Shown here piece after piece: positions 11,665 through 24,390 of a DNA stretch of 64,000 bases. Every line of letters starts with the position of its first letter. Within the stretch, counting starts at the first letter, position 1. The notes beneath the pieces were generated by a model. It worked only from the letters and a program-made list of their open reading frames with translations, was not told the DNA's origin and made no database searches. Made by a program: the position numbers and the translations under genes. Origin of the DNA: Sphagnum compactum (Eukaryota; Bryophyta; Sphagnopsida; Sphagnales). Location: NCBI GenBank assembly GCA_965153455.1, contig OZ234497.1, positions 4,774,001-4,838,000 of the forward strand, given 5' to 3'.

Positions 11665-13000
11665 TGGTTGTGGTGTTCTGCAAGCTCCTGATGATATTTT
11701 TTGCAGCTAGGGCAACTTCGATATGGAGGAAAACAGAATAATAAGACTAAGAGATTCAGAGATCTGAACCCTAAACCCTAAAATCCCTCAACAAGTTAGA
11801 AATGAGTTCCTGCTTGCCTTCATTTTGCAGAATCTGGAACCCGTGAGATCTACAACCAACACTTGAAGAACCCTGAAAACATTTCTCATATGGTATCATT
11901 CCCAAACTTCTGATCCTGGAAAAGAAATGCTGTAAATCCTTTTCAGGGTCACATTATGATCAGAGAGACCTCTACAGGAAGGAACCTGCAGAAGAAACTT
12001 GGAACAGCTATCCCCCTGAAAACCCATACATTAAAAACCCATACAAAACCCAAAACCCTAAACGCAAGAAAACTAATATCTCAAGCTTATGATCATCAAT
12101 AAAAACCCAAGCTCACATTTCAGAGAAGCAAAGCTCAAATTGCAGAAACATATCAAGTTTCTGATGATCACTAAACTCAAGCTCACAGTTTTTTTTCAGA
12201 AGAAGCTCAAAAAATTGAGGAATCACGAAACCAACGCGTCAAGTTTCTGATGTTGATTAGAAAAACTGAAGCTCTCACATTTCAGAGAAGAAGTTCAAAG
12301 AGTACAATTCCATGAAACCAACATGTCAAGTTTCTGCTGATGATCAGAAAACTCAACCCTCACATTTCAGAGAAGCTCATGGGATCATCACCACCACCAC
12401 CACCACCACCTCCAAAGACTTGAGCTCAAATTTAAACGAAAAAAACCTTAGAAAAAACCCTTAGTAGATGTGAGACCAAATGAAAACCTACATGGTTCCC
12501 ATTAGTCTCTCCCCTTGTTACTGGGGAAGAAGAGCCAACAAACTGAGTGCCCACCCAAAAGACAAAGAAACTGGGTGGCATCCAAAAGGCAACAAACTGA
12601 GGGCACTCACCAAGCACCAAATTAGCTACATTCCATGTTTTGCACCAACTTTCTCTCAAATTTTCCGAGGACTCAGGAAATGGAAACTGAACACAATCTT
12701 ATTAACCTCCAGAAATTTTGGTAGCTGCTAATCAACTCTGCTATTTGGCAAAGGTGTATACTAATATAGAGATCATCAATAATTGGAGCATTTCTTGAAA
12801 GACCCCCCCAAAAAAAAATTTGCAAATTTGAGGTAGCACCTTTTCACACTCCCATGTTTGTTAGTTTGCAATTTTTGGTATTCTTGCCAGTGGCCATGGA
12901 CTTTACCCTCACCAAAATGAAAGAATTAATTAAAACACTAAAATATATTTTTTTATTTTTTTATTTATTTATTTATATATGCAATAATTTGGTTAACTTA
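11665..13000. other. Upstream region / probable 5' UTR of the PTEN-like gene
   Basis: Contains the telo-box, a further AAACCCTAAAC at about 12052, several near-repeats of a motif with AAGCTCACATTTCAGAGAAG and TCAAGTTTCTGATGAT between about 12110 and 12380, and a CCA/CAC-rich stretch near 12390-12415. No convincing CDS. The near-repeats look like a local 60-70 bp tandem duplication in the leader or promoter. Confidence 0.45.
11767..11782 (-). promoter_or_regulatory. Telo-box in the 5' leader of the PTEN-like gene
   Basis: AACCCTAAACCCTAAA lies about 105 bp upstream of the PTEN-like start codon. Telo-boxes are a known element of many plant housekeeping promoters and 5' leaders. A regulatory role here is inference from position only. 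Confidence 0.45.
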
Positions 13001-13424
13001 TTATGTAGTTGGGGTCAAGCAACCACAATAGAGTTAACATTTCTAACCAGAGGGGCACTAGATGGTTAATTTGAAGGAGCCACTAAAAATATAGGGATTC
13101 TTGCAGCCAAAACATATTGTAAATGGCGGCATGTGACAAACTGGGTTTGTGGGCAATTCCTGATCAAAGGTGGCAAATAAAGTAGCCTCTAGGGACGTGT
13201 AGTGGAATCTTCGCACCTTATTTTAGCAATTCTAGAGAGTGGGCTACAGAGAGCATCTATACTCTATTCCTATTACAGCCAGGCAGCCAGCCACCAACTG
13301 TGCTCAGCCAGGCACTCCCATACCCTGATTTGTTGAATCTCTGCCTGGAAGGAAGGAAAAAGGGGGAAACTAACTCCAGAAGAGTAATGTACATTTTGTG
13401 TGAACACGCACCCAGCCAAGGGGG

Positions 13425-13492
13425 AAAAAGAAGGAACAAAAAAGAGAGGACTCAGCAAAGGGGAAAAAAGAAGGAACAAAAAGAGAGGACTC
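13425..13492 (+). repeat. Tandem duplication, about 35 bp
   Basis: Two adjacent copies of a purine-rich unit containing GGGGAAAA, AAGAAGGAACAAAAA and GAGAGGACTCA. Confidence 0.7.
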
Positions 13493-13697
13493 AAGTCGGA
13501 GCCCCATGGACAAGACATGAAGTGAGTCACAAAAGGGCAAAGGAATAAATCATGTTCCAAAACCTCCATCAGTTGCATGACATATCAAAAAGAGAAAGGG
13601 ATGGAAACATGAAAAAACACTAAGCCTAGAAGAGCCTCCCAAGTACGATGACAACATGTTTCAAAATAGAAATGGCTTGAGCTCTTTACAAAGCTAT

Positions 13698-13741
13698 CGA
13701 CACACGTTGCCTAAAGAAAGACACACGTTGCCTAAAGAAAG
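13698..13741 (+). repeat. Perfect 21-bp direct duplication
   Basis: ACACACGTTGCCTAAAGAAAG occurs twice in immediate succession. Confidence 0.85.
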
Positions 13742-13744
13742 CAC

Positions 13745-16700
13745 ACAAGATAACCAAAGGAGGGCCACCTGTGCCCTTTGTTGATCACACCATGTTAGCA
13801 CATCGATGAAAAAAAAACAACTTTTTGTTGATGAAAGCAATCAAAAACCTCTATGGTGACGAGAAGAAATGCATTTGTAAGGTGCCAATCACGGTAAGGT
13901 CTTTCCTTTGCCTACGTCTCCATTGTTGCAACCACCCCACGAAACTTCATGAACTAATAACCTAATGTCAACTCATTGAAAGGTAGGTGACAAAAGCACA
14001 TGAGTTTGATCACATGAAATTTGAATCCCTAAATCTCTTACAATGAAAGTGAAGACATCCCAACAATATCGTGGGATGCAATCCGTTCCCCACCATGGGT
14101 ACAATGAACAAAGTAGGTCCTTATTGGTTATAGAGGTTGACCACAAATGCAATGAGTCAACCTAAGAGCTAAATGATGGGGTAAACAATGGGGGAGGCCC
14201 AACCTAATGCGCAACAAAAAAAAAAAAAGGAAACATCTAAAGCCAAATGGAAAGATGGAATGATTGAACGAACAAAAAGTCATGCATCCACCCCTTGAAC
14301 TTGCACAAGACCTTAGGCACAAGTGACATGAATTAGAAGCCATGTCAAAAATGATGTTAGAAAAGGAATGGTCATGTAATCTATTTGAAATGTTCTCATG
14401 AAACCAATCTATTCCCCTATCTACAAACTACACAAAAGGGGGAATGCAAGCCACCACCACATTTGGGGGTAATAGCTTTTGTGCCCACCTTAAGCGGTTT
14501 GGAAGGGGAATGGACCAAAACTTTTGGAACACATGCAATTCCAAATCGAGTTGAAAATCCACCATAGAGTCCAAGGCAAGGAAAAAACAAATCTGCAACA
14601 TAAAGTGCTTGTAAATTACTAATGGTCTTTAAAGAGGCTAGGGCCAAGACAAAGGGGCAAGAACATTAATAGTGTGCACATACACCCCAACACACCCTAA
14701 AATAATAATTTGTCTAAAACGTAAAGATGGAAGTGGGATAATAACCTAAAAAACGCATAAAGATGTGGTGTTAACCAAGGGGGCTTGGATTAGAGAAAGA
14801 GCCATCACAAGTGTTCGCACTTGAAAAAAATGTTTTGCTTGAAGATCCTCCTAGTTGCTTGTTAAAAATCATTAAAAAAATTGGTTCAACTATTTAGTAC
14901 GTGTTTGCAAAACTTCAATTGTAATCATTTGAATGGTTTTTGGAATATATTTGATCTTTATATTGTGTTGTTACAAATGTTATCTTCTCACACCTATACT
15001 CTTTAATCATTTAATAACAATCGAAAAATGTAGTTTATTTTGAAAATTTTATTCTTTGGGTTTTGGACTACTTTATTATGAACACAATTTATGTCAAACT
15101 TTTTTTAAATTAATTTGGTGGAAGTTCAAACACATGCACATTCTTTGTAAATAATATTTGTTACAACATTCTTTGTTCATTGTTATAGTCTACTTTCACC
15201 CATAAATATGTATGCATTTTATATTAATCCAAAGAAAAGATTTTTAAGGATCTTGCATGAATTACAACAATGATGGGTTGTTGTTATCTTGATGGACTAC
15301 TAAAACCACAAACACATACCTTCATCATGGGTGCACATAACAAAGATCCTTATTGAAAAGCACTTACAATGGACCTATTGTTTTTAACCATGGAATAGAT
15401 ATGTTATGTGCACTCATGATGAAGGTATGTGCTTATAAAAAAGTGAAAGTGCAATGTTTAGATGTAGCTACCACCTTCATTGAGTTTTCTCAAAGGTATC
15501 TTAACCTAGAATTCACAAATGCTACTAGGATTGTCTATCCCCAATATTGATTGAACCTTAATGCAAAACACACATTCCGTATGCATTTAACGTTATTGAA
15601 AGTACACTATTATTTTGAAGAGTTTGGTGATGAAAACTTGAAGGTTAATGCTTCCTAAATGAGAAAAAGCTTGAAAGGATAATTACATTTTTCAAGGTCA
15701 TTATGTAGGCAACCTATAAATAAACTTTTGCAGCCTCCTTTGACATGTAACCTCCTGACCAAGATGTGGTCCAATTTGTTTTAAAGTGTTGTGTTACAAC
15801 AATAATTGTCAAAGCATTTCAAGTTGGTGGAGATTTATATTGTGATGGTATTTGGGAATGTGAAGGACAAGTGGTGTTCAACCTTGTCTTTTATGAAATC
15901 TTACTTCAAAAATAGATTGACAAATTAGGTATTCATTTGATTGTTAACATGTTTGTTCAAGATCACTACTCCATCAATACAAATATCCCGTTTAGAAATA
16001 CAATCAAGGATAGGGAGGATAGGAATCTAAGGAATGTAGTGAATGTTTAAATTTGGAAATAATTTTAATATTGATGCATAATTTTTTTATACATCATTTT
16101 GAGTTATTTACAATTCACATGTAGGTAATTAAGTAAACAAAGAAGGCCTTGCAAGTTTTTTATTTTATTTACATTTTTACCCAACTACATTTGAAATCTT
16201 TTGATCTATTTTTTTCTAAGTTGGGTTTTATAAGTTCTTTCAAGTGCCAATTTGCTTGTTTTTGTGTTTTTTTTAATGTGCATGTATTATTTGTTCATTG
16301 ATTTTTGGATTATTTTCTTGCACTAATGTGTGAGTGTAGGGAGTGAATCAATGTGTCATGCTTGTGGAAATTTATCCTAAGTTACAATAGTCAAGATCCA
16401 AAAGGATTGGGGCTCAATTTTTTCCCTAAGCCTTCAAATTTTGAGCACAAAATGCAAAATTTGAACATGGAATTGTAATTATGTGCACATATGAGTGTAA
16501 TGATTTTTCGTCTATTAATTTCCAGAAGTTATTATTGTCACATTTTATACAAAAATGTTAAAATGCTTGCTAATGCACATTGTGGATGTTGAAATGATTG
16601 CACAAAAATTTAGGGGTCAAAACACTATATAACTAATTTGTTAAGTATTTGATATTGTTTTGTATCACAATTCTATTTTATCTTGAATTGATCTTGGATG

Positions 16701-17940
16701 CTATAATCATTCTTACATCCAATGCAAGTTGTCAACAATGTTTAACAAAAAATCAAACTAGTTGCCAACACTATTTCCAAGTATCCACATGCATGACCAA
16801 CCTTGAAAAAATGAAAAAGAAAATATTAATTCACAATATCACCTAGTGAACATTATTCAAAATGTAAGACTAAATGAAATCTAGGTACATAATAACATGT
16901 AGTGAACATTCTTCATTATGTAAGAGTTTTTCCTCTCCTTCTATAGAGGCTTCTCAAAAATCCATCATGGATTTTTAGTGGTGCATTATCATGTGGAAGA
17001 ATGCACATGTTTGTTGCTTTTATATGGTGGGCTTTTCCATTCATATGTATCCCATTACAATTTTCACAATGTTTTCCATGGAAGGTATGAATGCAAGCTT
17101 CAATTTTTTGTTAAAAGCTTCTAGTTGATAGATAAGGAGCACATGAGAATGGTAAGAAGTTCCAAGTGATGATTGTAATGCAATAGAAGTGATTAGGAAA
17201 ATTGCAAAAGGAAGAAGGAGGTTATGCAAACATGCAACTAGTCATAAGGAAATTAGGACATGTTTTTTTAATTAAAAAAGAATCACAAATGGAGTTGTTT
17301 TTATACAACATTATTTTCAATACATTGATGTACATATCTTGATATTTAAAATGAACCTAATAAATTAAAAAACTTTAAAAATAGTCATAACCATTGCTTT
17401 TATAATGTAAAAGGATTCATACTTAACTATTTTTGACAAATTTTAATACTTACCTACCTATTTATGTTTAGTAATTTTTTTGTTTAAACTTAACATGTAG
17501 GATAAAAAACATCTTAAATATTTTTAATGATTTTTAAAAAAATCTAAAATATTTGAAGAATATTTTTTTGAAAAAAAATGGCTTAAGGGGGCAAGTATGG
17601 CTCATGATTGAGTGCTTGCACCCTTACCAAACTTAATGAAGTATTTAATTATATATTTAATATATATGATTGTACCATTTCAATTTTTTATGAAGAATTC
17701 CATTCATGTGATTCCACAAAAAATTATTAAGTTGAGGTTTTTCATTCATACAAGTATAAGTGGGTGAAAATCATTTTTTTGTCAAAAATTATGATCTTTA
17801 GAAAGGTAACAAGAGTTGGATTAAAAGCCTTGTGTTAAAAAGTCATTTTATGCATTTTTTAAAAACACTAGATGAAATGAAAAGAACATTAGCCCCAAAA
17901 TAATACTAAATTTATTAGAAGAAAACTAAAGTTGTCCAAA
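13745..17940. other. AT-rich intergenic stretch without a recognised gene
   Basis: Four kilobases with only short, broken frames. Around 15350-15550 and 15720-16050 on + there are protein-like fragments (for example VKVQCLDVATTFIEF), which may belong to an old transposon, but I could not assign them to a family. No terminal repeats were recognised. Confidence 0.4.
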
Positions 17941-17944
17941 TTGT

Positions 17945-18480
17945 GAACACTAACCCATGAGTGATTATTGATTATCATCACTTTCATCACAATTAACAAT
18001 AAGGTACATCATTGCACGAATAACAACTTTAGTTGCAATGAGGACAATCTGATCCATACCTTCTATAATATCCCATCTAACATTGTTGTTTCAATGTTTG
18101 CACATGGTGTTCTTCATCTTTAAGAATTGGAACAACAATTTCATGGCCTCAAAGTTGATGAGAGGATGACCTTGCCTCAAAAGCCAAAAGATTTGCAACA
18201 AATTGCAAAAACTTCATTTTCCTATCTTCAACAATAGCCATGATATTTGCCATTATATCTCTTCCCTTAATGTAAAAAAATTGTTCATTTTGTGTGTTGT
18301 GATTTCATGGACATGTAACATTGCCCCATGTTGTATTTAGGTCTTACATATTTGCATTTGTGCTTCTCAACATGTTTCTGGAGGTTGCCAACTTTGGAAA
18401 CCAAAAGTTTTCTATCTCCTTTCAATCTATGTGCAAACATGACACCTAACCATATTGATTTCACCATTAGAGCCAACCAC
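17945..18480 (-). pseudogene. hAT-superfamily (DUF4371-type) transposase relic
   Basis: Reading the minus strand through several frameshifts gives fragments that match, in order, the N-terminal part of a family I recall from plant hAT-like proteins. First comes a broken zinc-finger-like segment (MVRCHVCT), then KLLVSKVGNLQKHVEKHKCK, then FCNLLQIFWLLRQGHPLINFE, FEAMKLLFQFLK, and finally VRWDIIEGMDQIVLIATK and LIVNCDESDDNQ. The last corresponds to the conserved SCDEVTTxDNQSW region. In-frame stops and at least three frame changes make it a pseudogene. Only about 180 codons are recognisable; the catalytic RNase H-like core is missing. Its family is recalled from memory and should be confirmed by profile search. 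Confidence 0.7.
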
Positions 18481-18499
18481 AACTTCCACCCATAGAAGC

Positions 18500-19990
18500 T
18501 TTAGTGCTCAAACATTTTGAAAAACCCTGTTATTTTCTCATGCCCTCATCCTTCTTTGTTCTTTTTTTCCACTAGGTTAGACATAGGCAATAGGTCCAAA
18601 TTCAAAGCTTAGCTTACAGCACAACATTCATGAGCACTAACCTTTGGATCAACGTCGATTATAATGCAAACAGATGCGCTACAAATAATTGTAACAACTT
18701 GACTTTACAAAACAACATCAGCAACACTAGGGACCTTGACAAATAAAAAAAAACTTGAACCCATTTGGGAGCTACAAAAGTTGTCATGGAGAGATGAATC
18801 AAGACCTAAGGAATGTCCTAACTAAAAGCAAACACATAAGAGACTTGAAAATGACCTAAAACCAAACACATAAGAAATTGAGACTTACATTGAAATGTAA
18901 AAACTAGAAGGGTTTCCATGAACATTCAATGCAAGCAAAACTTGCTCTACAATTATATGGAAGCTCGAAAGTTGATCATGAGTGCACAACATGATATTGG
19001 AAATTGCCCCTCCATCACATTGATAGCTAAATTGAAACTCAAGAAGTAACTTCTAACGGCTCATGTGTAATGAAAGGCAACAATGACCTAAACTAGAGAT
19101 TTGATGCTCAATGGTGACTAGAGCTTTTGAGTGGGAGAAGATATGGCTTCATCAGCTCCCAGCTGTGGGTGTGTATAGTTAATAATACTCCACCCCAAAT
19201 TTCAGCAAACCAATTGTACAAACGCCTGCAGTTTCTATTGCATCCAAGAAGCAACAGGAGGAATTGGTCATGATGTTGACTAACTCACTCAAGAGACATT
19301 AGCAAGCAATATGAAGACTCAGTCATGATATTAGTTAGCATCAACAGACATAGCTAATTAAAAGAAAGTCAATAGTATCCTCATTCAAGCTGCAACAAGC
19401 TTGTGAAGGTAAGCTTCATTTCATCTTAGCTTGTCCTTGTACAAGCAAGCTAAGTATTTAGCCTAAGGACTAAGGAGGCCTCTCTAAACACATACAATTT
19501 GTGCTGCTTTTATAATGCTGTCATAATAGTGCACAAGGGAAAAAGTCCATTGATGTGATCAGCATACCGCAATGTATGTCAATTTGGGCCTCCAGCCATA
19601 CATTGAAAATTAAATTGCATAGCAGCTCTAGTCATAGAAAGAAGCCATTGAAGGATTCCCCACTGAACAAAGCAAATTGACAATCTGCTGAAAGTTCATC
19701 AGTTCCATATGCACAAAAAGAAAACCAAAAGGAATTGAGTCTATTATCAGATCAAACTTATCAGCACTTGTGTTCTCCTCTGTTTCTCACATGTTTCCAA
19801 CAGCTTCTGAAAATCTAGCTGCTTTCAGGACCTGTTATTGTGCAGCAACAGGCTGAGTATATAATAGATTCTGCATTGAATCCTTGTGGCATGGAACATC
19901 ATTATAAAATATATGATTTCTCCACAATGAAACATAGGCATACCTACATCATCAAGCTGCAGCAGCCCTGAGCCCTATATATAACTGATC
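18500..19990. other. Intergenic stretch, nothing recognised
   Basis: No ORF with a recognisable product, no terminal repeats and no tandem arrays seen. Confidence 0.4.
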
Positions 19991-19992
19991 CT

Positions 19993-20342
19993 TGAAGACA
20001 GAAGGATTTTCAACACACAATCCAATCACCTACAACTAAGAATTTTCTAGAGTGCTCTAGCGCCTTAGAGAAGGGCGGTATCTTTCTGATCTTCCCCAAG
20101 TATGCAAAAGTAGTTACCTTATCACTTGTTTGGCATTTCGAGGATCTGGTCAAGCACCAAGACATGGTCTGTGCAACCCTCCACATGGTGGTTATAGATC
20201 CAGACCTGAGACAATCAAGCACCATAGACATGCTGGGTAGAGCATCCACAAAGCACAATACTGCAGAACTGTTGAATCAGTACTTCTTTGGAATGAGGGA
20301 CTCCAGCTATTTCCAGGCCCTATCATGGAAACAGAGGGTATA
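19993..20342 (+). other. Unrecognised open frame, possible exon
   Basis: An uninterrupted frame of about 115 codons with ordinary-looking protein composition (for example GGIFLIFPKYAKVVTLSLVW, HQDMVCATLHMVVIDPDL, AELLNQYFFGMRDSSYF). No start codon is obvious and it ends in TAG just after a possible donor (AGG/GTATAG). The opposite strand is also open over 20010-20258. I do not recognise a family. It could be an exon or a captured gene fragment. Confidence 0.3.
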
Positions 20343-21074
20343 GTTCACAATTTGGCAGGGTTAGAGGGAAAGATTTTTTAATACAAAGTAGTGTTCTCAG
20401 GTTCTGCAGTTTCAGAGCATAGCCAAATCCCCAAGTGTTGTAAATGAAGATCTACCTCCAGAACCATTTCTAACAACAAAAAACGACATCTGATCAGTTT
20501 CTGCATCCAGATGATCATCTACACACATCACTGCAGTTTCCAGTTGTTGATTTACACACAATTTGGAGGTTTTTTCTCAAAGAGCTTTTTCCAATCCTTC
20601 AACAAAAGCCTCTAGAGCAACACAATGGGAAAGAAGAAGGAAGAAGAGAGATCTGATCTCTCATGATTGAAGAAGCTAAATCCTAATGTATGCAAAGACT
20701 AATTTTACGAGCTTCTCAAATTTCAACTGCCAAAAGCTGCTGAAGCATTATGACTGCCAAGAAGAACCAGATGCTGAATCTGAGCATCTCCTTAGCTGCA
20801 ACAACTAAACCCTAATCTGTTGAACTTTCTTGAGCTTTCTTGAGCTCTCCCACCAGCCAGCCAAACACTCTGAAGCATTGCATGGGGGTAAGAAAGAACA
20901 AGAAATCGAACCACGTCCATGGCTGCAACGGCTACATACTCATGTCTGCAAACCCTAATCTGTGAAGAGCATTTCCAACTCGAATCCTGATCTCAAATGC
21001 GAGATAAATCAAAGATTACAAGAGAGAGCAAAGAATTGTCACCAGAACCACCACCACCTCCTCCTCCTTCCTTC
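20343..21074. other. 3' flank of the ESSS gene
   Basis: No coding feature recognised. The nearer part presumably includes the 3' UTR of the minus-strand complex I gene. Confidence 0.35.
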
Positions 21075-21398
21075 TCATTCTTCCTCCTCTGCGGCCAGAC
21101 GTTCCAATGCCTGCTTACGCGCCCAAGTCTCAATGCGGGTGTCCGGCTTAGCTGACAAACCGACGGACAACAGAACCACCGTCAGAATCCCGGTAGTATA
21201 GTAGGGAAGCTCCCAATCCTCCCACTTCCTTTTCTGTCCGGGAGGTGGAGGAGTCTCATTGAAGAGCACTCCATGGCCACGTTCCTGTGTACCGGGGCCG
21301 AACCAGCTACCACCTCCTCCGTGACCTCCCCTCCCCCTACGCGACTGCAAAGCTCTCCGCACTACACCACCGAGAGCCATACCGATCCTTCCCTGCAT
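21075..21398 (-). CDS. Mitochondrial complex I ESSS (NDUFB11-type) subunit
   Basis: A 107-residue protein resembling the plant 'ESSS subunit of NADH:ubiquinone oxidoreductase', an accessory membrane-arm subunit of mitochondrial complex I. Diagnostic segments are GVLFNETPPPPGQKRKWEDW (residues 43-62), the single membrane helix YYTTGILTVVLLSVGLSA (about 66-83) and KPDTRIETWARKQALERL (84-101). The N-terminal 30 residues are Arg/Gly-rich, as expected for a mitochondrial presequence. The frame stays open upstream to an ATG at 21572. I chose ATG 21398 because the intervening residues are low-complexity and the shorter length is close to the family size; Met7 is an alternative. No intron is needed. 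The locus is much richer in CpG than its surroundings. Confidence 0.88.
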   Translation of the reverse strand: MQGRIGMALGGVVRRALQSRRGRGGHGGGGSWFGPGTQERGHGVLFNETPPPPGQKRKWEDWELPYYTTGILTVVLLSVGLSAKPDTRIETWARKQALERLAAEEEE

Positions 21399-21399
21399 C

Positions 21400-23190
21400 G
21401 TACTTGTCGTCGTTACAACCCCGTTCCTCAAGCGCAGTTTGGATTCTCTTCTAGTGTGCGTCGTAGTGTGTGCGCTTGATTCTCTGCCTGCGCGAGCTCT
21501 TCTCTGGAGTCCTCGTCCTCCACAGGGGCGAGAGGAGAGAGACGACCTAAATGGATGAAAACACGAAAACACATTCGTCTACGAAAGCAACCTTCTGCAT
21601 TAATAATCACTACACTCTACTCTCTTCTGCTATGCCATTATGCACACACAAAAGTTGTACCAAATTGTTACCCATTGTTCTTTTTTTGGTGATAATTTTG
21701 GTGGACAAGATGTAGGAATTTTGAATGACAATTTACGTTTGGAATTTGTATAGAGGGGACGATTATAGGTTCTATAAGTTTCATCTCATCAAAATAGATT
21801 TCAAGTGGAATAGAAAGATGTTTATAAAATGTCTTTCATTTTTAGAGCTGTTTTTTTTTTTCCTTCAACACCTTGATACCGGACGTTAGAAGTGATGAGC
21901 ATATTTTCAATACCTTGTGAATCAATTTGCATCGCATTTCTCTTCAATTGAATCTAAAAATAATTGAATTGAAGTGAATTTGAATTCAATTGAATATGAC
22001 CTCAATTGAATTTGGATTCAATTCAACATATTTAAATGAAATTTAGTCGTTTGAATTCAATTTTAATTAATTCAAGTTGCATGCAAGGCAATGGTTTTTT
22101 TTTGGGGCGAGAAAGAGGGGGGGGGGGGGGGGGGTATTTTTGCCACCTAGTATTTTTTTAAATTTGAAAACAATTAGTGCAAATTTGACTAATTTTTCAT
22201 TTCAAATGAAAAAATTCACAAAAATTTCAAAACCACAAAATTGAAAAAAACAAAAAAACTAATGCAAGATCATTCAACATTTTCATTCAAATGGCATTTA
22301 AAAAAAATAAAATCAACTCCTTGTTTTCACCATTTTGTTGTTAGTTGGAATGCATAGCATCATGGAGCCTAAGTTTGAAGTGGGCTTTGGGTGAATGAAC
22401 ACTAGTGCCATGGTAAAATCCACTCCAAAGTTGAACAATTCTTCATTTTTATGAAGAATCTTTGGTTTGGGTTCCAATTTCACACAAAAGTGGAACTTGA
22501 AATCCAATAAGTTCAATTTTTCTAAAAGAAATATCAGTTTCAAATTTGTATTGAAAATGAATTTTAATTTCAATTCAATTTTTATTAACTAGAATTAGAA
22601 TTGACAATTTTAGCTGGCCAAATCAGGTACCCACTCTACATGAGTAAAAACCCCAAATTTCATTTAAATTGTTTTAAAATATTTAAAATATTCCATTTTT
22701 TTACTATATCAAGGCATCTAGGTCAAAATTTAACATTTCTTGTGTTTAATATGGCCACTAAAAGGCCTTACTCAAGGTGAAGGTGCCAATTTTACTTCCG
22801 CTAGTTTAAATCAACATTTTTTTAAAGTGAATTTTCATATTTTAATGACCTAAAAATCAAACTTAGAACGTTTTGTTGCTTATTTCCTTGATATTTTGAA
22901 AAAATTCCCATTTTTTGACCCAAAAGATGAAAAATTTGAGGAAAAAATCACCTTATTTAAACACATTTCAAATCATTGGGCAGCTAGTTGCCACATTTCA
23001 ACTATTTCTTGTTTTAGCATTGCTTATGTGTAAGGTAACATTCGAAGGCAAGAGCATTACCCGATGTAAAAAAATTGCCAAAAAAATTATTTACGAACTT
23101 ACAATCACGATACACAAGAATAAATGATAGGTATTCAAATTCAAAATTGAAAACAATGTTATAACAAGAAATTGTTTGACAAGGATCATA
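21400..23190. other. AT-rich flank with simple-sequence tracts
   Basis: No gene recognised. Includes interrupted GAATT/CAATT-rich sequence at about 21940-22080 and a run of 18 G at 22117-22134. Confidence 0.5.
22117..22134 (+). repeat. G18 homopolymer
   Basis: Eighteen consecutive G residues after a GGGG/AGAG context. It has G-quadruplex potential and its length is liable to sequencing error. Confidence 0.9.
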
Positions 23191-23199
23191 ATTATACAA

Positions 23200-23660
23200 T
23201 AAGCCTCCTTAAACTTACTTTGATGTATTTCGAATTGATTACAACAAGAAAGTTATAGGTGTCATGGGCACGAAAACAACCAAATCTACAAGATTTTTTA
23301 AACCAAAATAAGAACAAGGGCAGGATTATTTCCAAATCCAGATCGTGAAACAAAACATTCAAAAACAAGAACACGACACATGTGAAAAATGAATCCAACA
23401 TGAGATTTTATTGCGAAGAAAAAATAAAAACAAAACAAGGTTATGACAAAAAAATGTACACAAAGTTTGTGTTGAACATATTAGAGGTAATAAAGAATTC
23501 TACTTTTATTTAGACCCTTTAAGCACCAAGTTCAAGGAAATTTTCAAAAAGTTTCTAAATAAATTAAAATTCAATTAAAAATGAACTTAAACTTAATTAA
23601 AAATGAATTAATAATTAACTATAAATGAATTGAAAATAAATTACTAATCATGACACATGG
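23200..23660 (-). repeat. Dispersed repeat, family R1, minus-oriented copy
   Basis: Homologous to 59150-59700 in inverted orientation. Shared parts, in order: a TTAGTT/TTTTAATT-rich tract, a segment with AACTTT..GAA.TT..CTTGA, then a frame encoding VLFHDLDLEIILPLF..F.KSC here and FLFHDLNLEIGLLLF.WFWKSC in the other copy. It is probably a fragment of an old transposable element; the class is not recognised. Confidence 0.65.
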
Positions 23661-24224
23661 CTCATGCATGACATGTGACAAGCACATGACACATGTGTCA
23701 GGTAAACTTTATGGTTTCATCAATTACAATTTATAGTATGTGGGGTTTATTGTGACATAAATTGTGTTAAAGTTGTAATTTAACATTAAATTATGACACA
23801 TAAATTACAGTTATCCAAAGGTCATGGGATTAGGGGGCAAGAATGGCTAGTTTTGGCATAATAGGGCATCAAACACATAACTCTGAATGAAAATTTTACA
23901 AAACGAAATAACTGGGATCCAAACAGTTTTTTCACCAATTTTGGTGGTAGATTGAGTTTCATCCTATCTCTCCTTTTTCCTAAGCGATTCCACTGCTCCT
24001 ACATATATTTTCATTGCTCCTACCTGTACAACTACTATAATTACTCTCGAACCTTGTGCATGAAAATGCTGAGTTTCAGCATTTCATACTAAGATTTAAC
24101 AAAGTTTCATTACTTTGTGGATACCATTGAAAGAGTATCCAAACTTTGGCCAAAAGTACAAATTATTAAAAATTAAAAGTGCTAAAATCATGTGCTTTTT
24201 GATAATTTGAATAGCCAGAATTCA

Positions 24225-24390
24225 ACCAGAATACTAAAAAATCACCAGATTTTTAATACATGGTTCAAGTAGGTAGCCAAAAATATAAAATATATTTTAA
24301 AAAATTACTTTCACATTTAGCTTGTAGTCAAATTTGGCTAATTTATCTTCCTATGGATCATTTGCCACTTGGCTATAACAAAACATTGCC
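24225..24390 (+). repeat. Dispersed repeat, family R2, copy 1
   Basis: Shares with 38905-39074, 39203-39382 and 46320-46500 an ordered set of motifs: AATCACCAGATTTTTA, GGTAGCCAAAAATATA, TTTCA.ATTTAG...GTAG, CAAATTTGGCTAA, ATGGAT.ATT and GCCACTTGGCTA. It is an old interspersed repeat of unknown class with an AGCCAAATTTGGCT-like palindrome at its core. Confidence 0.7.
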
